Assembly (NCBI GenBank): GCA_023440825.1
Contig: JAEXRL010000018.1
Coordinates: 62,001-126,000, forward strand
Direction of reading: 5' to 3'
DNA: 64,000 bases
Source of the DNA: Pseudomonadota bacterium
GTDB lineage: Bacteria; Pseudomonadota; Gammaproteobacteria; Burkholderiales; Burkholderiaceae_B
Made by a program: the position numbers and the translations under genes. Positions 42,267 through 51,362 of the stretch are shown piece after piece. Every line of letters starts with the position of its first letter. Within the stretch, counting starts at the first letter, position 1. The notes below the pieces were generated by a model, which saw nothing but the letters and a program-made list of their open reading frames with translations, did not search any database and was not told the DNA's origin.

Positions 42267-43142
42267 TTAATCACTGCTGATTTTGGTGAAACGACCAGAG
42301 TTAAAATCTTGAAAAGCCTCAATAATTTGGGCTTTAGTGTTCATCACAAAAGGGCCATGGCCGACGATAGACTCGTTGATGGGCTCGCCGGTTAGTACGA
42401 GTACGTTCGCTTCATTATTTGCCTCTAGATACACGTCGCTTCCTTGGCGATCTAATAGCGCCATCTGAGCCTCTCGCACAATTTGGCCATTGATTAAAGT
42501 GGTCCCTTGGAGCACTACGATGGCTGTTGTATGTTCTTCGGGCACGCTAAAAGTTAGGCTGCCCCCTTGTTTCAAACCTAAGTCCCATACATTGATAGGA
42601 GTGAAGGTCTGAGCTGGACCTTTATGGTTTTGGTAGTTCCCAGCGATCACGCGTAGGCTACCAGCACTGTGTGGCAATACAACAGATGGGATGTCTTGCG
42701 CCCTAATGCTTTGATAACGCGGTGGCTGCATTTTGTCTTTTGCGGGTAGGTTTACCCACAACTGCACCATCTGAAACATACCGCCAGACTGTGTAAAAGC
42801 AGGTGAGTGAAATTCTTCGTGGATGATGCCTGAAGCTGCGGTCATCCATTGCACATCACCAGGGCCAATCGTGCCACCTCCACCGGAGGAGTCCTCGTGT
42901 GTTACCTCACCTTTGTATACTATGGTCACAGTTTCAAAGCCGCGGTGTGGATGCGAGCCCACTCCTCGCTTCTCCTGTTTTGAGCTAGCTGGCTCAAAAT
43001 ATGTGGGACCAGCAAAGTCCAATAATAAAAACGGGCTTATATGCTGACCCAAGGTGTTGTAGGAAAATAACGAGCGCACAGGAAAACCATTACCCACCCA
43101 GTGTTGTTGCGGGTTGCTGTAGATACCTAATACTTTTTTCAT
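42267..43142 (-). CDS. Pirin-family protein
   Basis: A 291-residue bicupin. The N-terminal cupin has the metal ligands H64 and H66 (SHPHRGFETV), H108 and E110 (ASGIIHEEFHS). Pirins include quercetin 2,3-dioxygenase-like enzymes and redox-sensing regulators. ATG 43142 (MKKVLGIYSN) has GGAGAG upstream; an earlier in-frame start would add 22 residues. It is divergent from a LysR gene that probably controls it and the YcaC-like gene. Confidence 0.92.
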   Translation of the reverse strand: MKKVLGIYSNPQQHWVGNGFPVRSLFSYNTLGQHISPFLLLDFAGPTYFEPASSKQEKRGVGSHPHRGFETVTIVYKGEVTHEDSSGGGGTIGPGDVQWMTAASGIIHEEFHSPAFTQSGGMFQMVQLWVNLPAKDKMQPPRYQSIRAQDIPSVVLPHSAGSLRVIAGNYQNHKGPAQTFTPINVWDLGLKQGGSLTFSVPEEHTTAIVVLQGTTLINGQIVREAQMALLDRQGSDVYLEANNEANVLVLTGEPINESIVGHGPFVMNTKAQIIEAFQDFNSGRFTKISSD

Positions 43143-43235
43143 AATCCACTCTCCATAGAGTCTCGTTGTTGTGTCTACTGCTATGAAGCTAAGATAACTT
43201 ATGGACAATCTGTAGATAAGTAGGTAAATATTGAC

Positions 43236-43263
43236 CTCATTGTTCTATTTGAGGAACAATGAG
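43236..43263. promoter_or_regulatory. Perfect 10-bp inverted repeat at the LysR start (candidate operator)
   Basis: CTCATTGTTC (43236-43245) and GAACAATGAG (43254-43263) flank an 8-base spacer and end 2 bases before the LysR ATG. The dyad contains the gene's own ribosome site (GAGG), so binding or mRNA folding would silence translation. It fits a LysR autoregulatory box. Confidence 0.55.
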
Positions 43264-43265
43264 CT

Positions 43266-44180
43266 ATGCAAGATCTTAATGACCTTTACTACTTTGTGCA
43301 GGTGGTGGATTACCAAGGGTTCGCCCCAGCAGGCCGCGCAATAAATATCCCTAAGTCCAAGCTAAGTCGGCGCATCAGTGCATTAGAGGAGCGTTTGGGA
43401 GTACGGCTGATCCATCGCTCAACTCGACGTTTTTCCGTTACAGAGGTCGGCCAGACTTATTATCATCATTGTCGGGCTATGTTGATCGAGGCTCAGGCTG
43501 CACAGGAAGCTATTGATCGCATAAGTGGCGAGCCACAAGGTACGGTGCGCTTAAGTTGCCCTTCAACTTTGCTAGATTATCAAGTAGGAACCATGCTGGC
43601 TTCTTTTTTAGCCAGTTGTCCCCGGGTGCAAATGCAGTTAGAAAGCACGAATAGACGTGTGGATGTGATTGGGGAAGGCTTTGATATTGCTCTCAGAGTA
43701 CGCTTTCCACCTTTAGAGGATAGTGAGTTAGTCATGCGTATATTGGGCCAAAGTACGCAACGCTTGGTGGCTAGTCCGGCTTTGCTTCAACTATATGGCC
43801 TGACTCTGCCGCTCATGCCTGCTGATTTAACGCATTTACCTAGCCTAGATGAAGGTCCGGCCAATCGTGAGCATTATTGGACATTATTCGGAGAAAAAGA
43901 CGCCACAGCGGTAATAAGACATCAGCCTCGTATGATTACAGATGACCGCGTTGCCTTACGTCTAGCGGCATTGCAGGCAGTGGGTGTGGTGCAACTGCCT
44001 ACGATGATGATTAAGGCTGAGTTGGAGCAAGGTTTACTTGTCGATCTTTTACCTCAATGGCGCCCACGAGCAGGCGTAGTACACGCGGTATTTCCGTCGC
44101 GTCGAGGCCTATTACCTGCTGTGCGTGAGTTGATTGATTTTCTGGTTGTAGAGTTTGCTAAGCTAGATGCTGAGGAGTAA
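43266..44180 (+). CDS. LysR-family transcriptional regulator
   Basis: A 304-residue LysR regulator of the AaeR/DmlR branch, seen in the start MQDLNDLYYFVQVVDYQGFA, KLSRRISALEERLGVRLIHR and STRRFSVTEVGQTYYHHCRA. The effector domain follows (GTVRLSCPSTLLDYQVGTML). It is divergent from the pirin/YcaC genes, the classic partner arrangement for this type. A perfect inverted repeat covers its ribosome site. Confidence 0.93.
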   Translation: MQDLNDLYYFVQVVDYQGFAPAGRAINIPKSKLSRRISALEERLGVRLIHRSTRRFSVTEVGQTYYHHCRAMLIEAQAAQEAIDRISGEPQGTVRLSCPSTLLDYQVGTMLASFLASCPRVQMQLESTNRRVDVIGEGFDIALRVRFPPLEDSELVMRILGQSTQRLVASPALLQLYGLTLPLMPADLTHLPSLDEGPANREHYWTLFGEKDATAVIRHQPRMITDDRVALRLAALQAVGVVQLPTMMIKAELEQGLLVDLLPQWRPRAGVVHAVFPSRRGLLPAVRELIDFLVVEFAKLDAEE

Positions 44181-44322
44181 GGCTATCACTTTACGTTGTT
44201 ATGGTAATAGCATATAAGGAAAGAGCATAAAAAATTACTATGCTTATGGTGGTCGGATGCGCTGTATAGAAATTTATTTGTAGCCTGTAACTAGAGCAGA
44301 CAAAAAGTCACAAGCATGCAAA

Positions 44323-44330
44323 GGGGGGGG
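44323..44330 (+). repeat. Homopolymeric tract of eight Gs at the EIIC-EAL start
   Basis: Eight consecutive Gs lie between two in-frame ATGs (44316 and 44334). The tract acts as part of the ribosome site for the second ATG. Slippage would change spacing there, or the frame if the first ATG is used. Confidence 0.6.
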
Positions 44331-44333
44331 CAT

Positions 44334-46433
44334 ATGCTGTCTGAACCGTTGTTGCGCAGCAAGCGTGTCGCGCGTTTTCACACGATAAGCCAAGTCTTGT
44401 CGAACCGGCTCGAGCTCGTGGCCAGTGCAGGCTCTATGCGAGCGATTCGTGAAGGCTTGATATGGTTAACGCCACCGCTGCTGGTGTCGGCCTCATTTTT
44501 GGTGTTAGCTGCTTTAGCGCAACTGCTGGGGCTGTCAACCGACTTAGTCAAAACGCTGGAACGCGCCCACGCAGGGCTGAGCGTGCTGCTACCATTTATG
44601 GTGACCGCCTCTATCGCCTACATGCTGTCGATTCAGTATCGGGTTCCGCGTCTGCCTATCGTGTTTTTTTGCACCTGCTACATACAATTGGCCTCCGTCT
44701 GGTTGGCACCATACCCCAATATTGCAGGCACTGTAGTGCTATTTCTGGCAATTACAGCCCCGCTCATCTGCGTTCCAGTGATGGTGTGGTTAAGTCGTCA
44801 GCCATGGCTGCGAATTGTGAAAAGTGATTTGGTGGGGAGCAATGTGCAAGAGGCCATGAACCTTTTTGTGCCTGGCTTGATCACCATGGCTATTTTGGTG
44901 CTGATTTTATCGGGCGTGGCGCAGAGCCCCCTGCTATGGCATACCCAATTGCCTTTGGAGCTCATGAACCCCAGAGAGCCATATCGTAGTGGTCTTATCC
45001 TGACTACACTGAACTCTGTGCTGTGGTTTTTCGGCATTAATGGCTATTACGCTCTGCAGCCTTTAATCAAGATTATTGATCAGGCCTCCTTAGCGGCCGC
45101 TTCAGATTTTATCTTCGGTTTGCCAGGCCCTAGCGAATTAAGCTCAGGTTTGCTTGGGGCATTTGTTTTTATTGGCGGGGCCGGTGCCACGCTTTCCCTA
45201 GCCCTGGCGATGCTGTTTTTCTGTCAAGGGCGCGTATTACGTTTATTGGCGCTGGCCAGTCTTCCTATTTCTTTGCTGAATGTGAATGAAATTTTATTGT
45301 TTGGTCTACCCATTATTTTAAACCCGCGTCTGTTTATTCCCTTTCTCGTTGTGCCCTCCGTCAACTTGGTGCTGGCCTTAGCAGTGACTCAAATTGGCTG
45401 GGTTAATGTGGCTACGATACCGGTTCCATTTAATGCCCCCGTATTACTGAACGCGTATGTCTCGACCAGTGGTGACTGGATGGGTGTAGCCTTGCAACTG
45501 AGCCTTGTGTGTCTGGGCATGGCGATTTACACCCCTTTCATTCGTGCTATCGATAATTCCTGTCAGTCCAAGGCGATTTATCTGCGATCGCTGGATACCA
45601 CTTTTACGCGCTTACCCGCCGAGGCAGAGCTGCAAACCCAGGACTATATCGCTCAGTATAAAAATAGTTATGCACAGCGTGAGCGCACCTTAGAGCACAT
45701 ACGAGAAATTAGTGAGTACACCTTTTTTTTAGAGTATCAGCCACAGGTATCCAGACGGACAGGGCGTTGCACGGGTAGTGAAGTCTTAATTCGAGCACGC
45801 AATGCGCAAGGTGACCTACAGTCACCCGGTCAGTTCCTGCATAGTCTTAGTCAGGGGGGGCTCATGCGAGAGCTGGATTTGTGGGTGGCGGACAGGGCGG
45901 TTAAACAGGCCTTACGTTGGCGTGATCAGGGTTTTTCATTACCCATGAGCTTTAACGTAACGGGCTGTACGCTGATCTCTGCCACGCATTGTGACCGACT
46001 CATACAGCTGTTGAAGAAAGCGCAAGGCATGGTCGGGATTGAAATTACGGAAGAAGAGATGCTCAGTGATGTGGACGCGGTTCAAGCCGCGCTGACCCGT
46101 ATTCGTGCCGTAGGTGCGCATGTATCGATTGACGATTTCGGTACCGCTTATTCTTCCATGAGCTATCTGCATTTATTTGACGTAGACACCATCAAAATTG
46201 ACCGTAGCTTTGTCGTGGCCAGCGAGCATTCCAAGGGCGAGCGTGTCCTGCATGGCTTGCTCAGCTTTTGCGAATCCTTGCAACTGTCGGTGGTGGTTGA
46301 GGGCGTAGAAACTCAGGCTCAGTATGATGCACTGAGCGGCTTTGATAATTTGACCATTCAGGGCTGGTACTTTAGCCCATCTATTTCTGCCGAATTATTG
46401 CCGGAGTTTGTCGCCTCCAGAGCGCAAGCATAA
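44334..46433 (+). CDS. PTS-EIIC-like membrane domain fused to an EAL phosphodiesterase
   Basis: A 699-residue protein. Residues about 30-420 form a multi-helix domain resembling the EIIC permease of lactose/cellobiose-type PTS (LNVNEILLFGLPIILNPRLF, NAPVLLNAYVSTSGDW). Residues about 455-695 form an EAL domain for cyclic-di-GMP hydrolysis. Catalytic positions look intact: SEVLIRAR (E of the EAL motif), FNVTG, EITEEEML, IDDFGTAYSSMSYL, IKIDRSF and VVVEGVET. No EIIA/EIIB genes are near, so the membrane part may sense a sugar instead of importing it. ATG 44334 follows a run of eight Gs; an in-frame ATG at 44316 lies before the run. Confidence 0.9.
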   Translation: MLSEPLLRSKRVARFHTISQVLSNRLELVASAGSMRAIREGLIWLTPPLLVSASFLVLAALAQLLGLSTDLVKTLERAHAGLSVLLPFMVTASIAYMLSIQYRVPRLPIVFFCTCYIQLASVWLAPYPNIAGTVVLFLAITAPLICVPVMVWLSRQPWLRIVKSDLVGSNVQEAMNLFVPGLITMAILVLILSGVAQSPLLWHTQLPLELMNPREPYRSGLILTTLNSVLWFFGINGYYALQPLIKIIDQASLAAASDFIFGLPGPSELSSGLLGAFVFIGGAGATLSLALAMLFFCQGRVLRLLALASLPISLLNVNEILLFGLPIILNPRLFIPFLVVPSVNLVLALAVTQIGWVNVATIPVPFNAPVLLNAYVSTSGDWMGVALQLSLVCLGMAIYTPFIRAIDNSCQSKAIYLRSLDTTFTRLPAEAELQTQDYIAQYKNSYAQRERTLEHIREISEYTFFLEYQPQVSRRTGRCTGSEVLIRARNAQGDLQSPGQFLHSLSQGGLMRELDLWVADRAVKQALRWRDQGFSLPMSFNVTGCTLISATHCDRLIQLLKKAQGMVGIEITEEEMLSDVDAVQAALTRIRAVGAHVSIDDFGTAYSSMSYLHLFDVDTIKIDRSFVVASEHSKGERVLHGLLSFCESLQLSVVVEGVETQAQYDALSGFDNLTIQGWYFSPSISAELLPEFVASRAQA

Positions 46434-46470
46434 GTCACCGCCACATGCCACGCTCTCGTGAACAACTGGC

Positions 46471-46659
46471 TTATGGGACGGGGGGCGTAAACACATGGGC
46501 TGGGGGAGTCTGTTTGGGCACGGCCAGATCCGTGCGTGCGAGCAGTTCTTGTTGTCGGGTAAATGCGCGCTGCAAAAATGGCAAATCCTCGTCGGGGGCA
46601 GTGATGCCCAAGCCTTGTAGTGTGCTGCGTATATCGTCGAAGGAGCTGGGAGCAGGCAT
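46471..46659 (-). CDS. Small AtzG-like (DUF4089-type) amidase partner
   Basis: A 62-residue protein. The pattern of two helices (FDDIRSTLQGLGITAPDEDL, PFLQRAFTRQQELLARTDLA) and a Pro-rich tail ending PPAHVFTPPVP resembles AtzG/DUF4089 proteins, GatC-like subunits that stabilise AtzE-type amidases. AAGGAA precedes the ATG. It is the last gene of the amidase / deacetylase / Bug operon, 68 bases after the Bug stop. The assignment is by shape and context and is not certain. Confidence 0.6.
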   Translation of the reverse strand: MPAPSSFDDIRSTLQGLGITAPDEDLPFLQRAFTRQQELLARTDLAVPKQTPPAHVFTPPVP

Positions 46660-46727
46660 AGTTTATTCCTTACAAAACATCGCCCTGCCTGGGGCTTTCG
46701 CCTCCCAAGCAGGGTCTGGGTAATGGA

Positions 46728-47714
46728 TTAATCCAACTGTAGATTGGCTTCTCTCACCAATTTGCCAAAGCGGTCCAATTCATTTGCTAGGTGTGTGCCA
46801 TGAGCGGCTGGGCTACGCTGGTCGGCAGGGAATAGGTAGGTGCCCATGCTATCAAGGCGTGCTTGTACATCCGCATCGTTCAGAGCCGTCTGCAATGCGT
46901 CGTTGAGCTGGTTAACGATTTCAACTGGTGTACCTTTAGGGGTATACAAGCCATGCCAGACAGAAATGTCGAGTTCTGGAATACCCAGTTCACGGGTAGT
47001 GGGGATCTCGGGAAAGTTCTCGTGACGCTCGGGAGATGTGGTGGCATACGCCTTAATCTTGTCACCCTTTAAGTGAGGAAAGGCATTAGTGCTTTGGTCG
47101 CAGAGCATATCGACGTGGCCTGCCATCACATCTTGTAAGGCAAGACTCGTGCTTTTGTACGGAACCAAAGTTGGCTCTACACCTAAGGCTTGAGATAGCA
47201 TGACGGCACATAAGTGCGAGCCAGTGCCTACACCTGCGTTTGATAAAGTCACTTTATTGCCTTGCGTTTTTAGGTTGCTCAGCAGTTCTTGGGCATCTTT
47301 GGCGGGATAGTCTTGTTTGGTTGCCAGAATGTAGGGGCCGGTATTCACTAAGCCCACCGTCTCAAATGCGGTGGCGGTATCGTACGGCAGGTTTTTATAC
47401 AACGATGCTGATAAAGCGATAGTGGTGTGGATCATCATCGTGTAGCCATCGGGCTTGGCGCGTGCTGCCCGCGCAGCGGCTATGGTTCCACTGGCACCGG
47501 GCACGTTTTCCACAATCACCGTCTGCCCAAGCTTTTCAGACATTTTACTACCCAGCAGGCGGGCGACCGTATCGGTGGCACTACCGGCTGGAAATGGCAC
47601 AACCATGCTGATGCTGCGGCTTGGGTAGTCCTGAGCGTAAGCATGGGTGCTGGCTAAAAGGGACAAAGACAGGATGCCTAGGCCTTTCATAATGCTATGT
47701 ACGTGTGTATTCAT
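46728..47714 (-). CDS. Bug/TctC-type periplasmic solute receptor
   Basis: A 328-residue Bug receptor with a signal peptide (cut near AYA) and motifs YPSRSISMVVPFPAGSATDT and VENVPGASGTIAAARAARAK. ATG 47714 has AAAGG upstream. The C-terminus DQRSPAAHGTHLANELDRFG is typical. It lies 85 bases after the deacetylase gene and 68 bases before the AtzG-like gene. Its ligand is probably the amide or its product handled by the operon. Confidence 0.94.
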   Translation of the reverse strand: MNTHVHSIMKGLGILSLSLLASTHAYAQDYPSRSISMVVPFPAGSATDTVARLLGSKMSEKLGQTVIVENVPGASGTIAAARAARAKPDGYTMMIHTTIALSASLYKNLPYDTATAFETVGLVNTGPYILATKQDYPAKDAQELLSNLKTQGNKVTLSNAGVGTGSHLCAVMLSQALGVEPTLVPYKSTSLALQDVMAGHVDMLCDQSTNAFPHLKGDKIKAYATTSPERHENFPEIPTTRELGIPELDISVWHGLYTPKGTPVEIVNQLNDALQTALNDADVQARLDSMGTYLFPADQRSPAAHGTHLANELDRFGKLVREANLQLD

Positions 47715-47799
47715 GATGCGAACCTTTGAGTAGAATGAGCGAAACAAAAAAGAGAGTTTTTGATAAGCAGCAGGCCATTCTGACTAGTGAGTAGTGAGC

Positions 47800-48672
47800 T
47801 TAAGCGTGTTGTGCTTTGAACCAGTCGCAAATCTGATTGCCATTCCAAAAGGCGACGCCCTCATGACTGGCAAAGAAATCGAGCATTTCTTCGAAATAAC
47901 GGATGCGATGTGCTGCACCGGTTACGTATGGATGGACACCGAAAGCCATCACGCGTACGGACTCTTCGCTTTCGGCATACAGGCGTTCAAAGGCATCGCT
48001 TGCGCGGCGCAATAAAGCGTCGGACTCATGTTGGCCACTGACCATGACGGTGATATCGTTGATTTCCACGGTATAAGGAACCGATACCAGCGGACGCGTT
48101 TGAGTTTTTACCCAGAGCGGTTGGTCGTCCAGAATCCAGTCGCCAAACCAGTCACAACCGGCGGCAGCAATATGATCCAGCGTATCGAGCTTTTGCGTTC
48201 TGCCCGGTCCTAACCAGCCTCGGGGCCGGTGTCCTAAGAATTGTTCCAGCACGTCGAGTGACTGTTTGATCATGGCCGCCTGATCCTGCACTTTGTGGAT
48301 CGACATTTGCACATAGCAATGCGCCATAAATTCCCAGCCAGCATCTCGGGCCGCTTTGGCCACTTCGGGGCTGGTTTCACAGACCTTGGCGTTAATCGAC
48401 ATGGTGGGTCGAATCCCGCGCTTTTGAAATGCGTTCAATAAGCGCCAAAAACCCACTCGCATGCCATATTCGTGCCACGTCCAATTGGGCATATCGGGCA
48501 CATCACCAGAGATACCGCCTGGGGGAGGCGAGGCATGGCGGGGCATGGGCCTGTCGATCTCCCACTCCTCTACGTTGACCACAGGCCAAATAATTAAACG
48601 GGTACCATCCGGGCTTTTTAAAGATGGTCGGTGAAACGGTGAACTGTATCCGATACGTTGACGGGGATGCAT
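47800..48672 (-). CDS. Polysaccharide-deacetylase-family hydrolase (PuuE-like)
   Basis: A 290-residue metal-dependent NodB-fold hydrolase of the branch related to allantoinase PuuE. It has IGYSSPFHRPSLKSPDGTRL, VVNVEEWEIDRPMPR, WTWHEYGMRVGFWRLL, FMAHCYVQMSIHKV and FGVHPYVTGAAHRIRYFEEM. These act on linear or cyclic amides as well as acetylated sugars. I favour ATG 48672; a GTG at 48729 directly behind the amidase stop would add 19 residues. Its partner amidase is the preceding gene. Confidence 0.88.
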   Translation of the reverse strand: MHPRQRIGYSSPFHRPSLKSPDGTRLIIWPVVNVEEWEIDRPMPRHASPPPGGISGDVPDMPNWTWHEYGMRVGFWRLLNAFQKRGIRPTMSINAKVCETSPEVAKAARDAGWEFMAHCYVQMSIHKVQDQAAMIKQSLDVLEQFLGHRPRGWLGPGRTQKLDTLDHIAAAGCDWFGDWILDDQPLWVKTQTRPLVSVPYTVEINDITVMVSGQHESDALLRRASDAFERLYAESEESVRVMAFGVHPYVTGAAHRIRYFEEMLDFFASHEGVAFWNGNQICDWFKAQHA

Positions 48673-48729
48673 GCGAAACTCTCTGTTGCAAAAATGATGG
48701 AGTGTGATTCGTGTGGTGTAAGCAAGCAC

Positions 48730-50133
48730 TTAGGCCTGTGTAGGCAATGCGCGTAAATCAGGGTGACGTAAGTGCCAATCGGTCGCGGTTTCGTAAGCTT
48801 GGGCGACTCTGTACACCATGGCCTCTTCAAAGCTTTTGCCGAGCACCTGCAAGCCTATAGGCAGTCCGCTGACGGAAAAACCCATGGGGATTGAAATGGC
48901 CGGTGTGCCGGTCAAATTAAAGGGGGTGCGGGCTTGTCTGTCGTAGGTTTTGTCTATCTGTATTTCATCGTCAATGGCACAAGCAAGCTCTAGGCTGGAA
49001 ACGCAGATGGCCACATCGACCTGAGTCATGGCGCTAGTGAAGGCCTGCACCAGTACGGTGCGCAACTGCTGCGCATGGATATAGTCGCTGGCACTTAAAA
49101 AAGCCCCTGGCAGCAAGCGTGTTCGACCGCGTTTGCTGTACTCATGTAGGTGTGTCTGTAGCCATTTGCCATGAATAGCAAATGCTTCGGCTTGCAATAT
49201 CAAGCGGCCACAGTCCACATAATCATTAAGTGGAGGAAGCGCTAAAGGGACCAAGGTCGCGCCTAATTCTTCCAAGACCTTGCAAGCCTGAGTGAAAGCG
49301 GCTTGTGTTTCTGAATCAGCCGCGTCGTTGAACGCTTCAATCACTCCTATGCGCAAGCCTTTTATTCCTTGCTCAAGCATTGCACAAAAATGCGGTGCAG
49401 GGTGTTCTATGCTGCCAGGCTCATTGGGATTACGACCTAACAGTGCTTGCAGCACGATGGCGTTATCTTGCACGGTACGGGATAAAGCGCCAACGTGGTC
49501 AAGAGAGAAGGCCAGCGGAAAGGAACCCTCTAGGCTAATCGTGCCATAACTGGGTTTCATGCCAGTGATACCGCAAGCCGTGGCGGGGTTGCGGATAGAG
49601 CCACCCGTGTCAGTGCCTATGGCGACAGGCACAAAGCCGGCAGCAACGGCCACCCCCGATCCGCTAGATGAACCGCCTGGGTGGTGTGTGGGTTTCCAGG
49701 GATTACGGGCAGGTGGCCAGGGCAAGTCGAACGAAGGGCCGCCGGTGGCAAACTCGTGCATCGATGTTTTACCAATAATAATCGCGCCCGCCTTCCGCAG
49801 TTTGGTCACAACGGTGGCATCGGCATGGGCAAAGTGCTCAAGACGTAACTTGGAGTGTGCTGAGGTGCGCTGACCAGCCACGTCAAAAATATCTTTGATG
49901 GCAACCGGTACACCATGTAGTGGTCCACGCCAGTGACCGTTTGCAATATCTGTCTCAGCCGTTTTGGCGGCTTGAAGTGAGCCGACCGAATCCACGCTGA
50001 TAAATGCGTTCAAAGCAGGGTCGTAGCGCTCAATACGTTGCAGGCAGGCTCGCGTGTATTCGACTGGAGACAGCTTTCCCTCACGCAAAAGCTTTGCTGC
50101 AGCCATTAGTGGAAGGGTTGTCAGTTCGTCCAT
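48730..50133 (-). CDS. Amidase-signature hydrolase
   Basis: A 467-residue amidase of the GatA/AtzE family. The Ser-cisSer-Lys triad is visible at the proper spacing: K80 (VPVAIKDIFDVAG), S155 (HPGGSSSGSGVAVAAG) and S179 (GTDTGGSIRNP). It cleaves a C-N amide bond. ATG 50133 is preferred over a TTG 12 bases earlier. It is first in an operon with a PuuE-like deacetylase, a Bug receptor and a small AtzG-like protein, downstream of a LysR gene on the same strand. Confidence 0.92.
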   Translation of the reverse strand: MDELTTLPLMAAAKLLREGKLSPVEYTRACLQRIERYDPALNAFISVDSVGSLQAAKTAETDIANGHWRGPLHGVPVAIKDIFDVAGQRTSAHSKLRLEHFAHADATVVTKLRKAGAIIIGKTSMHEFATGGPSFDLPWPPARNPWKPTHHPGGSSSGSGVAVAAGFVPVAIGTDTGGSIRNPATACGITGMKPSYGTISLEGSFPLAFSLDHVGALSRTVQDNAIVLQALLGRNPNEPGSIEHPAPHFCAMLEQGIKGLRIGVIEAFNDAADSETQAAFTQACKVLEELGATLVPLALPPLNDYVDCGRLILQAEAFAIHGKWLQTHLHEYSKRGRTRLLPGAFLSASDYIHAQQLRTVLVQAFTSAMTQVDVAICVSSLELACAIDDEIQIDKTYDRQARTPFNLTGTPAISIPMGFSVSGLPIGLQVLGKSFEEAMVYRVAQAYETATDWHLRHPDLRALPTQA

Positions 50134-50292
50134 AGCTTGAATCAAGAGTCATGATTAGAGTGCATTCATACTATTCCATATTGGAATTTTGAGTCAAGTA
50201 TTATTCCTGCGTATTAGTGTAGACCCTAGGGCAAGCACCGCGGTATACGACGGTGTGGGGAGCGTTTTGCGTTTGCCGCGCACACGCAAAGC

Positions 50293-50315
50293 GCCTTAGC
50301 GACTGTAGCTAAGGC
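50293..50315 (-). terminator. Hairpin between LysR and amidase genes
   Basis: GCCTTAGC (50293-50300, with GCTAAGGC at 50308-50315) forms an 8-base stem with a 7-base loop, about 30 bases past the LysR stop. There is no good T-tract, so termination is uncertain. Confidence 0.4.
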
Positions 50316-50347
50316 AGATTCGAAAAAAGCTGTGATGGTTATAGGGC

Positions 50348-51235
50348 TTAGCGTGCTAAGCAGATGGGCTCTAGCTCTTGTAGCTGCTCGATCAGCAAGG
50401 TGGCTGGCTGTGACAGGGGAAGCACTCGGCTGCACACTACCCCGATCGTTTCAGTGGGTAAGAACTCGGCCAGGCTGATGATGCCTAGGCGTGCCCAGGA
50501 ACCGGTGTTGGTGGCGCATTGCAAGCCTACCCCTAGCCCCAAGCCCAGCTCCACATAGCGCTCCAGCAGTTCAATACTGTCCAGTTCGACGGCGATATCG
50601 TAGGCAATCTGCAGGCGCCGAAATTCGCCCTCAAGCAAAGCACGCGTCTGTGTCTGAAAACGAGGAAGTATCAATGGATACTTGGCGATCTGCTTAAGCG
50701 ATGTGGGCTTACGCACCATCAGTGGATGGTCGCGTGGGGTAATGAGAATGCGCTCGGATAGAAACAAGGGAGTGAAATTGAAGCGTCGCGAGGCTCCGGG
50801 GTCAGGTGCGATGGCAAAGTCGGCAGCGCCAGACTGAACCAATTCAAACACCTCTTCCTTGGTGCCAGAGCGCACACGTATCCGAGCGGTAGGAATCGCT
50901 TGTCTAAGCTTACCAACCGCCTCAGGCAGTACTTGTCCGATAAAACCATGGGGAACAGCAACGGTAATAGGAGGCGCCATATTGAGCGGAGACTGGCTGT
51001 CCAGAGTAGCCAGACCTTCGACAAAGGGTTCTGCCATGCGATACAGGTTACTGCCTGCCGCGGTAAGCCGTAATGGGCGAGCGCCACGCTCCAGCAAGGG
51101 GCGTCCTAGCTCGGCCTCTAGGCGTTGAACGTGTTTAGATACGGCAGGTTGTCCAAGCCCTAGTGCTTTGGATGCTTTCGAAAAGCTTCCTAGTTTGACC
51201 ACCATACAAAAGCTTTTGAGTTCTTTTATTTCCAA
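50348..51235 (-). CDS. LysR-family transcriptional regulator
   Basis: A 295-residue LysR regulator of the CysB/Cbl/NAC-like group, starting MEIKELKSFCMVVKLGSFSK with SKALGLGQPAVSKHVQRLEA as recognition region. The effector domain has VAVPHGFIGQVLPEAVGKLR and ELVQSGAADFAIAPDP. It lies between the HMG-CoA-lyase/CoA-transferase operon and the amidase operon, all on the same strand, and could regulate either. Confidence 0.93.
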   Translation of the reverse strand: MEIKELKSFCMVVKLGSFSKASKALGLGQPAVSKHVQRLEAELGRPLLERGARPLRLTAAGSNLYRMAEPFVEGLATLDSQSPLNMAPPITVAVPHGFIGQVLPEAVGKLRQAIPTARIRVRSGTKEEVFELVQSGAADFAIAPDPGASRRFNFTPLFLSERILITPRDHPLMVRKPTSLKQIAKYPLILPRFQTQTRALLEGEFRRLQIAYDIAVELDSIELLERYVELGLGLGVGLQCATNTGSWARLGIISLAEFLPTETIGVVCSRVLPLSQPATLLIEQLQELEPICLAR

Positions 51236-51362
51236 ACCACGGCTCCATTGTGTGTCGTTGTATCCGCTAGACAGTCAGCACTCGTACTGGCCGCTCACGA
51301 CGTGAGCGAGCCATTGTACAGGCAGAGTACTACGGGATCGTACAAGAGCACGAGCAGCTTAG

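Noticed and set aside
51292..51308. Palindrome CGCTCAC-GAC-GTGAGCG-type sequence between the LysR and CoA-transferase genes as a terminator
   Set aside because: The loop is too small for a good hairpin and no T-run follows on either strand; it may be a binding site but there is nothing to support a call.
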